Source: Anaerotruncus sp. MC2020
GTDB lineage: Bacteria; Bacillota; Clostridia; Oscillospirales; Ruminococcaceae
Direction of reading: 5' to 3'
DNA length: 64,000 bases
Assembly: GCA_000701945.1 (NCBI GenBank)
Contig: KL370840.1
Coordinates: 496,001 to 560,000 of the forward strand
The position numbers were made by a program, and so were the translations under genes. This document shows, in pieces, positions 58,095-64,000 of this stretch (positions are counted from its first letter, which is position 1; every line of letters begins with the position of its first letter). The notes beneath the pieces are model-generated. The model searched no databases. It saw only the letters and a list, made by a program, of their open reading frames with translations, and was not told where the DNA came from.

Positions 58095-59966
58095 GTGAAC
58101 GAGAACAACAATAATAATAACCAGAAAAAGACCCGCAGGAGCACAGGCGGAAGCACTGCTGCGCCCAAAAAGCGGGTGTACAGGAGAAAGCCCGCCTCAA
58201 ATGACGCCGCTCAGGCAAACAAGCAGGCAGCTCAGCCCGCAAAGTCTGCTGCCAAGAACGCAGCTCCCGCAAAGGAGAAAAAGCAGCGTCAGCCCAAGGA
58301 GGTCAGAAAGACCCCCGTCAAGATAATCCCTCTCGGCGGACTCAACGAGATAGGCAAAAACATGACAGTTTTCGAGTGCTCGAACGATATGTTCATACTC
58401 GACTGCGGACTCGCCTTCCCCGACGCCGATATGCCTGGCGTAGACATAGTTATCCCCGATTTTACTTATGTTGAGCGCAATGCCGAGAAGATACGCGGCA
58501 TCGTCATCACTCATGGTCACGAGGACCACATCGGCGGTCTCGCATACCTCCTCAAGAAGGTGAATGTGCCTGTATACGGCACAAGGCTGACTATCGGTCT
58601 CATCGAGGGCAAGCTCAAGGAACAGGGACTCCTCGGAAAAGTGAACCTCAACGTCATCGCTCCGAAGAAGACCGTGAAAATGGGCTGTATGGCAGTCGAA
58701 TTCATCAAGGTCAACCACTCCATACCCGATTCAGTGGGCATGGCTATACACACTCCCGCGGGAGTCATCGTACACACAGGCGACTTCAAGGTCGACTACT
58801 CCCCTATCGACGGCGAGATAATCGACCTCGCACGCTTCGGAGAGCTCGGAAGCAAGGGCGTTCTCGCGCTCATGGCTGACTCCACGAACGCCGAGCGCAT
58901 GGGCTATACGCACTCCGAGCGCACGGTCGGTGAGTCATTCGACCGCCTCTTCAAGAAGGGCGAGGGCAAGCGCATCATCATTGCGACATTCTCGTCGAAT
59001 ATCCACCGCGTACAGCAGATAATCAACTGCGCCGAGCGCTACGGCAGAAAGGTCGCAGTATTCGGCAGGAGCATGGTAAACGTCATAAATACGGCGATAG
59101 AGCTCGGCTACCTCGACGTGCCCGACGGCATCATCATCGACATCGAGATGATGAACAGGTACGAGAGCGAGCGCATCGTCCTCATCACGACGGGAAGTCA
59201 GGGCGAGCCCATGTCCGCGCTGACGCGCATGGCGATGAACGACCACAAGAAGGTCAACATCACGCCTATGGACTTCATCATCATCTCCGCTACTCCTATC
59301 CCGGGCAACGAGAAGTTCGTCACACGCGTGGTCAACGAGCTGATGAAATCGGGCGCTGAGGTCGTATACGAGGCGATGTACGAGGTACACGTTTCGGGAC
59401 ACGCCTGTCAGGAGGAGCTCAAGCTCATGCAGGCGCTCACAAAGCCGAAGTTCTTCATACCCGTACACGGCGAGTACAAGCACCTCAAGAAGCACGCAGA
59501 CCTCGCTCTGCAAATGGGGATGCCAAAGGAGAACGTCATCATCGCAGAGATAGGCAACGTCATCGAGACAGACGGCGTTACCATGAAGATTGTATCGCAG
59601 GTGCCCTCGGGACGCGTTCTCGTAGACGGTCTCGGAGTCGGCGACGTAGGCTCGATAGTCCTCCGCGACAGAAAGCACCTCGCTCAGGACGGTCTCATAA
59701 TCATAGTCATAGGTATCGAGAAGTCCACGAACGAGATAGTTGCTGGACCCGATATAATCTCGCGCGGATTCGTATATGTCAGGGAGTCCGACGAGCTCAT
59801 CAGTCAGGCGAAGGCTGTCCTCAGCCATACGCTTGCGGGCTGCTCGTATGCGGAGCTCCGCGAGTGGAACAGCCTCAAGGGCAAGATGCGCGACGCTCTC
59901 TCCGACTACATCTACGAGAAGACAAAGCGCAGTCCTATGATACTCCCCATCATCATGGAGACCTGA
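58095..59966 (+). CDS. rnj: Ribonuclease J
   Basis: A 623-residue RNase J, a metallo-beta-lactamase-fold RNase with 5'-3' exonuclease and endonuclease action in mRNA decay and rRNA processing. A basic, Asn/Ala/Lys-rich extension of about 72 residues precedes the core. The zinc motif HGHEDHIGG (near residue 145), later HTGDFKVD, and the beta-CASP region with ITTGSQGEPMSAL and HVSGHA are clear. It starts at GTG (58095) with a GTGAGG site. First gene after a long structured leader, and followed by gdpP, rplI, dnaB and tilS. Confidence 0.95.
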   Translation: MNENNNNNNQKKTRRSTGGSTAAPKKRVYRRKPASNDAAQANKQAAQPAKSAAKNAAPAKEKKQRQPKEVRKTPVKIIPLGGLNEIGKNMTVFECSNDMFILDCGLAFPDADMPGVDIVIPDFTYVERNAEKIRGIVITHGHEDHIGGLAYLLKKVNVPVYGTRLTIGLIEGKLKEQGLLGKVNLNVIAPKKTVKMGCMAVEFIKVNHSIPDSVGMAIHTPAGVIVHTGDFKVDYSPIDGEIIDLARFGELGSKGVLALMADSTNAERMGYTHSERTVGESFDRLFKKGEGKRIIIATFSSNIHRVQQIINCAERYGRKVAVFGRSMVNVINTAIELGYLDVPDGIIIDIEMMNRYESERIVLITTGSQGEPMSALTRMAMNDHKKVNITPMDFIIISATPIPGNEKFVTRVVNELMKSGAEVVYEAMYEVHVSGHACQEELKLMQALTKPKFFIPVHGEYKHLKKHADLALQMGMPKENVIIAEIGNVIETDGVTMKIVSQVPSGRVLVDGLGVGDVGSIVLRDRKHLAQDGLIIIVIGIEKSTNEIVAGPDIISRGFVYVRESDELISQAKAVLSHTLAGCSYAELREWNSLKGKMRDALSDYIYEKTKRSPMILPIIMET

Positions 59967-60004
59967 TGGAATCATAATCATTTTTTCGGAAAGGAGCCTG
60001 AGAG

Positions 60005-61981
60005 TTGAAAACGAAATTTCCTGTCATATATTTTGTGCCGCTTGCGATACTGCTCGCGGATATCGGATTCGTTTCTGCTGCCGTGTACTCGGGGAAGAGC
60101 ATTCCCGCACTCATCGGCTGCGGAGTTGCGTGCGTGCTGATACTCGTAATGATGGCAGTCGCCGTCGTCTACTCCAAGAATTCGCTCAGGCACTTCTCGA
60201 AGATGAACACCCACCTCGAGACCTCGGCGGCACAGTATATGCACACCCTCCCCGCTCCTGTCGCGATAATCAACGACAGCAGGGACATCGTGTGGTACAA
60301 TCAGGTATTTGCCGAAAAGGTGAGCCTCGGCTCGGACGCCTACGGGCGCAGCTTCGCCGACTTCGTACAGCTCGACCTCGATTCGCTACTGACAGACGGC
60401 TTTGCATACTGTCACGTGAACGGCTCGGTGTATAAAGTCGTTATCGAGGAATTCAAGGAGAAGGACCTCGAGTTCTACATCATTCATTTCACAGACGAGA
60501 CCTCCTACTTCAACCTCCGCAAGCGCTTCGACGAGGAGCACCCAAATGTCGTTATCCTATCGATAGACAACTACGACGAGATAATGCAGAACGCCAAGGA
60601 GAGCGAAAAAGCGCTCGCCTCGGTGGAGACGGAGCAGCTCATCGAGAAGTTCATGAGCAGCACCAACGGCTTCATAAAGAAGATATCCTCGAACACGTTC
60701 TACGCTGTCATCGAGAACCGCCACCTCGAGGAAAAGATAACAAACAAGTTCAAGATACTCGACCTCGCACGCAATATCAAGATAGCGGGCAAGTATCCCC
60801 TCACCTTCTCCATAGGCGTCGGTCAGGGAGCATCCTCCCTCGCCGAGAGCGAGAAAATAGCGCGTCAGTGCCTTGATATGGCGCTCGGACGCGGCGGCGA
60901 CCAGGCAGTTGTCAAGACCGAGAGCGGCTACCGCTTCTTCGGCGGCGTCTCCAAGGGCGTTGAGAAGATGTCGCGCGCAAAGACGCGTATCATCGCGAAC
61001 GCCATGGAGGACGTCATCCGCAACTCCAACAAGGTCTACATCATGGGTCACCGCTTCGGCGACCTCGACTCCGTCGGCGCGTCATGCGGTCTTGCGGGAG
61101 CGATAAATCTCCTCGGCAAGGAGGTACATATTGTCGTCGACAGGAACAAGAACCTCGCCTCGCACCTCATAGACCTCGTGGAATCGCAGTCCGACCGTGA
61201 CCTCTTCATCACGCCTTCGGCAGCGGTATCGTCCGTCGAGAGCAACGACCTGCTCATCGTCGTCGACACCCACAACCGCGACTTCATCGAGAGCCGTGAG
61301 CTCTATGACAGGATAAAGAAGGTCATCGTCGTCGACCACCACCGCAAGACGGTCAACTACATCGACAATGCGGTCATCTTCCACCACGAGCCCTACGCTT
61401 CGTCGGCATCGGAAATGGTGACCGAGCTCATACAGTATTTCAGCTTTGACAACGACGAGAACCTCCCGAGCATATGCGCGGAGGCTCTGCTCTCGGGCAT
61501 CATGCTCGACACCAAGAACTTCGTCATGCGCACGGGCGTGAGAACCTTTGAAGCCGCCGCCTACCTCAAAAAGCAGGGCGCGGATACGGTTTCCGTAAAG
61601 CTGCTGTTCTCGAACTCATTCGACGCATACAAGCGCAAGACTCAGGTCGTCGCGAATGCGAAGCTCCACAAGAAATGCGCTATCGCGGTCGCTGACTTCA
61701 AGTCGGACGATATCCGCGTAGTTGCTCCGCAGGCAGCCGACGAGCTGCTCAGCATATCAGACGTTGACGCGTCGTTCGTGGTATACTCCACGGGCAGCGT
61801 AACAAATATATCCGCACGCTCGCTCGGAGCCCTCAACGTACAGGTCGTCATGGAGGAGCTCGGCGGAGGCGGACATCAGACTATGGCTGCCGCTCAGCTT
61901 GAGAACACCACTCTTCAGGAGGCGGTGAAGCTGCTGATAAATGCCATAGATTCGCGTCAGGAAGAGACATACATTGATTAA
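60005..61981 (+). CDS. gdpP: Cyclic di-AMP phosphodiesterase GdpP (YybT)
   Basis: A 658-residue membrane enzyme that hydrolyses c-di-AMP. Two N-terminal helices (about residues 8-57), a PAS domain (about 75-165), a degenerate GGDEF domain (about 170-305, with no GGDEF motif) and the DHH/DHHA1 phosphodiesterase (about 335-650) are in the usual order. DHH motifs: MGHRFGDLDSVGA, VVDTHNRDF, VVDHHRK and the DHHA1 GGGGHQTMAAAQ. It starts at TTG (60005) after AAAGGAG. Between rnj and rplI, the same place as in many Firmicutes, it ties c-di-AMP level to cell growth genes. Confidence 0.95.
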   Translation: MKTKFPVIYFVPLAILLADIGFVSAAVYSGKSIPALIGCGVACVLILVMMAVAVVYSKNSLRHFSKMNTHLETSAAQYMHTLPAPVAIINDSRDIVWYNQVFAEKVSLGSDAYGRSFADFVQLDLDSLLTDGFAYCHVNGSVYKVVIEEFKEKDLEFYIIHFTDETSYFNLRKRFDEEHPNVVILSIDNYDEIMQNAKESEKALASVETEQLIEKFMSSTNGFIKKISSNTFYAVIENRHLEEKITNKFKILDLARNIKIAGKYPLTFSIGVGQGASSLAESEKIARQCLDMALGRGGDQAVVKTESGYRFFGGVSKGVEKMSRAKTRIIANAMEDVIRNSNKVYIMGHRFGDLDSVGASCGLAGAINLLGKEVHIVVDRNKNLASHLIDLVESQSDRDLFITPSAAVSSVESNDLLIVVDTHNRDFIESRELYDRIKKVIVVDHHRKTVNYIDNAVIFHHEPYASSASEMVTELIQYFSFDNDENLPSICAEALLSGIMLDTKNFVMRTGVRTFEAAAYLKKQGADTVSVKLLFSNSFDAYKRKTQVVANAKLHKKCAIAVADFKSDDIRVVAPQAADELLSISDVDASFVVYSTGSVTNISARSLGALNVQVVMEELGGGGHQTMAAAQLENTTLQEAVKLLINAIDSRQEETYID

Positions 61982-61999
61982 TGGAAAGGAATAGAAAAT

Positions 62000-62446
62000 A
62001 TGAAGGTTATTTATTTACAGGACGTCAAGGGCTCAGGCAAGAAGGGCGACGTAAAGAACGTTGCTGACGGCTACGCAAGGAATATGCTAATCCCGAAGGG
62101 TCTCGCAGTTGAGGCTACTCCCGAGAACATGAACAAGCTCGACGGACAGAAGGCGTCCGCTCAGCACAAGATAGACATGGACATCAAGGCTGCAAACGAG
62201 GCTGCTGCTGCGGTAAAGGGCAAGCAGGTCGTTATCAAGGCAAAGGCAGGCTCGAACGACAGGCTCTTCGGTTCCGTGACATCGGCTCACGTGGCGGAGG
62301 CACTCGATTCGCAGTTCGGCGTAAAGGTCGACAAGAAGAAGATAACTCTCAGCACCGATATCAAGAACTTCGGCTCCTACAAGGCAACTATCAAGTTCTA
62401 CACGGGCATTTCCGAGACAGTTGACGTCGAGGTAGTTGAGGGCTGA
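62000..62446 (+). CDS. rplI: 50S ribosomal protein L9
   Basis: A 148-residue L9, with the N-terminal RNA-binding domain ([26 protein letters not shown]), long connecting helix and C-terminal domain ([14 protein letters not shown]). An AAAGGA site lies before the ATG; the stop overlaps dnaB by one base. The neighbourhood gdpP-rplI-dnaB is standard in Firmicutes. Confidence 0.97.
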   Translation: MKVIYLQDVKGSGKKGDVKNVADGYARNMLIPKGLAVEATPENMNKLDGQKASAQHKIDMDIKAANEAAAAVKGKQVVIKAKAGSNDRLFGSVTSAHVAEALDSQFGVKVDKKKITLSTDIKNFGSYKATIKFYTGISETVDVEVVEG

Positions 62447-63798
62447 TGGAAAACAACGTAATGATACCCGACAACGACCTCCCGCACAGCACGGAAGCCG
62501 AGCAATCCGTTATCGGAGCGATACTCTCCGACCCGACGGTAGCTCCGCTCGTTATCGAGAAGGTCAGAGCCGAGTATTTCTTCACCGAGCAGCATAAGGC
62601 TATCTTCGGTATCATCGTGCGTATGTTCACATCTGGTATGCCGATAGACATCGTCACGGTACTGAACGAAGCCGAGAAAATGCATATTTTCGAGTCTGCG
62701 TCGGAGGGACGCCGCTACCTCGCCGAGATAGCAAATACCCTCCCCACGACCGAGAACATCGAAAGCTACTGCAAGATAGTCGCGGACAAGTACCTGATAC
62801 GCAGTCTCGGCTACACCGCGAGGACAATCCTCGAGGAGATACACAGCGGCGAGCAGGACGCCTCGCTCATGCTCGACTCCGCTGAACAGCGCATCTACGA
62901 CATCAGACAGGGCAGGAGCGTGCAGGGACTCGCTCACATAGGCGACGCAGTCCTCGAGGCATACGACCGCCTCGGCAAGATAACGGGCGAGGACAAGGAC
63001 AAGTACGTTGGCGCAAAGACGGGCTATACCCTGCTCGATACGATAACCTCGGGTCTGAACAAGTCAGACCTCATCATCATCGCGGCTCGACCGGGTATGG
63101 GAAAGACCTCATTCGCGATGAATATTGCGACCAACGTCGCACGCCGTCCGAATGCGAAGGACGTCGTCATATTCAACCTCGAAATGTCCAAGGAGCAGCT
63201 TGCGACGCGTCTGCTCTCGACGGAGGCGCTCGTTGAGTCGAGCTCGCTCCGAAACGGACGCATACAGAGCGATGAGTGGACAAGGCTTGCCGCAAGTGCC
63301 GCCTTCCTCAGCACCTTCCCTATGTTTATAGACGATACCGCCAGCATGACGGTACAGCAGATGAAGGCGAAGCTCCGCCGTGTGAAAGACCTCGGACTCG
63401 TAATCATCGACTACCTCCAGCTCATGGAGTCCACATCGAAATCGGACAACCGCGTTACCGTCGTATCGGAGATAACGCGTCAGCTAAAGGTAATGGCGAA
63501 GGAACTGAACGTCCCCGTCATACTGCTGTCACAGCTCTCGCGTGCCGTTGAAGGCAGAAACGACAAGCGCCCCATGCTCTCTGACCTCCGTGAATCGGGC
63601 TCTATCGAGCAGGACGCCGACATCGTTCTCTTCCTCTACCGCGACGCATACTATAACAAGGAGAGCACGCGTCAGAACGTCTCGGAGTGTATCGTCGCCA
63701 AGAACCGTCACGGTGAGGTCGGCACGGTCGAGCTCATATGGGACGGACAGTTCACGCGCTTCTCGAATATGGATACATCAACTCCGCCCGAGGGATAA
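62446..63798 (+). CDS. dnaB: Replicative DNA helicase DnaB
   Basis: A 450-residue hexameric replicative helicase. The N-terminal domain (about 10-110; PHSTEAEQSVIGAILSD) binds primase, and the RecA-like domain has Walker A AARPGMGKTSFAMN near residue 211, VIIDYLQLM (Walker B region) and the end SLSRLSRAVEGRNDKRP-like segment LLSQLSRAVEGR. Its ATG shares a base with the L9 stop (TGATG). It opens DNA at the fork. Confidence 0.97.
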   Translation: MENNVMIPDNDLPHSTEAEQSVIGAILSDPTVAPLVIEKVRAEYFFTEQHKAIFGIIVRMFTSGMPIDIVTVLNEAEKMHIFESASEGRRYLAEIANTLPTTENIESYCKIVADKYLIRSLGYTARTILEEIHSGEQDASLMLDSAEQRIYDIRQGRSVQGLAHIGDAVLEAYDRLGKITGEDKDKYVGAKTGYTLLDTITSGLNKSDLIIIAARPGMGKTSFAMNIATNVARRPNAKDVVIFNLEMSKEQLATRLLSTEALVESSSLRNGRIQSDEWTRLAASAAFLSTFPMFIDDTASMTVQQMKAKLRRVKDLGLVIIDYLQLMESTSKSDNRVTVVSEITRQLKVMAKELNVPVILLSQLSRAVEGRNDKRPMLSDLRESGSIEQDADIVLFLYRDAYYNKESTRQNVSECIVAKNRHGEVGTVELIWDGQFTRFSNMDTSTPPEG

Positions 63799-63799
63799 T

Positions 63800-64000
63800 A
63801 TGTTGAATAAAATTGTAAAGCTCTCGCAAAAGTATAATATGTTCAATATCGGCGACAGCGTTGTCTGCGGTCTCTCGGGAGGCGCGGACAGCGTTTGTCT
63901 TTTGCTGAGCCTTTGCGAGCTCCGCGAAAGGCTCGGGATAACCGTCGAGGCTCTCCACGTCAACCACTGCCTGCGAGGCAGTGAGAGCGACCGCGACGAG
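63800..64000 (+). CDS. tilS: tRNA(Ile)-lysidine synthase (N-terminal part, cut by window edge)
   Basis: Sixty-seven codons of TilS, which attaches lysine to the anticodon C of tRNA-Ile(CAU) so that it reads AUA. The ATP-binding PP-loop LSGGADSVCLL (about residues 24-34) and the HVNHCLRG motif (about 53-60) are present. It starts one base after the dnaB stop; the ribosome site GAGGG lies within the dnaB end. The rest of the gene is beyond base 64000. Confidence 0.93.
   Translation, partial: MLNKIVKLSQKYNMFNIGDSVVCGLSGGADSVCLLLSLCELRERLGITVEALHVNHCLRGSESDRDE

Noticed and set aside
1..64000. Prophage, insertion sequence, integrative element or defence island
   Set aside because: No transposase, integrase, phage structural, restriction or Cas gene was seen; gene content is coherent with a core chromosome.

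Overview
The window reads as a chromosomal segment of an anaerobic, Gram-positive, Ruminococcus-like member of the Oscillospiraceae. The reasons are two secreted dockerin proteins with Thr-rich linkers (cellulosome-style parts), a complete Rnf ion-pumping complex, an HPr-like protein, RNase J, c-di-AMP phosphodiesterase GdpP, sigma-A promoters of the TTGACA-17-TATAAT kind and strong GGAGG ribosome sites. The genes are GC-rich in third positions while the gaps between them are AT-rich. I see no prophage, insertion sequence, CRISPR array or rRNA, so this is mainly a core-genome region with a few lineage-specific islands.

Layout. Positions 1-5400 (minus): one tightly overlapping operon, mscS-like channel, metallophosphoesterase, two FAD oxidoreductases, a small unknown protein and rsmA (cut by the window edge). 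5446-6650: a lone type IV pilin-like gene with its own leader, then tRNA-Arg(CCU). 6700-11260: a solute-binding lipoprotein divergent from a sigma factor and a probable anti-sigma partner. 11277-13500: class II fructose-bisphosphate aldolase, and an SCP2-like protein coupled to an alpha/beta hydrolase. 13610-16030: three tandem zinc-ribbon proteins whose membrane and C-terminal parts look like pilins. 16031-21554 (minus): pcrA, pyruvate kinase and two related membrane proteins. 21781-24512: glycogen synthase, a HAD phosphatase, a small unknown gene and a repeat-like inverted element. 24521-30900 (minus): a zinc-ribbon pseudokinase with PASTA repeat, then an operon of two M42 peptidases, a GNAT-like protein and a methionine-gamma-lyase-family enzyme. 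30940-36083 (minus): purL and mtaB. 36192-37018: an HPr-like protein and a DUF378 protein. 37021-38262 (minus): rpsF-ssb-rpsR with a candidate S6:S18 leader. 38281-41467 (minus): a diguanylate cyclase, a dockerin protein and a YhfC-type intramembrane protease. 41535-46506: rnfCDGEAB. 46507-50850: a guanylate-kinase-like gene, a LacI-type sensor fused to GGDEF, and a dockerin/transglutaminase-like protein. 50852-55310 (minus): a large membrane protein and a pair of bacterial PH-domain proteins. 55421-57813: an alanine:cation symporter and a degenerate phosphohexomutase. 57822-64000: RNase J with a long structured leader, then gdpP-rplI-dnaB-tilS (tilS cut by the edge).

How it fits together. 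Central metabolism (aldolase, pyruvate kinase, glycogen synthase) and energy conservation (Rnf) sit with core information processing (RsmA, PcrA, MtaB, S6/SSB/S18, L9/DnaB/TilS, RNase J). Two nucleotide second messengers are represented: c-di-GMP (two GGDEF proteins, each next to a dockerin gene) and c-di-AMP (GdpP). The most unusual content is a group of altered or recombined proteins: zinc-ribbon pilin-like proteins, a kinase fold with all catalytic residues replaced, a phosphohexomutase fold with all active-site loops altered, and an HPr-like protein without its phosphorylatable histidine. The structured RNase J leader is the best candidate for an undescribed regulatory RNA.
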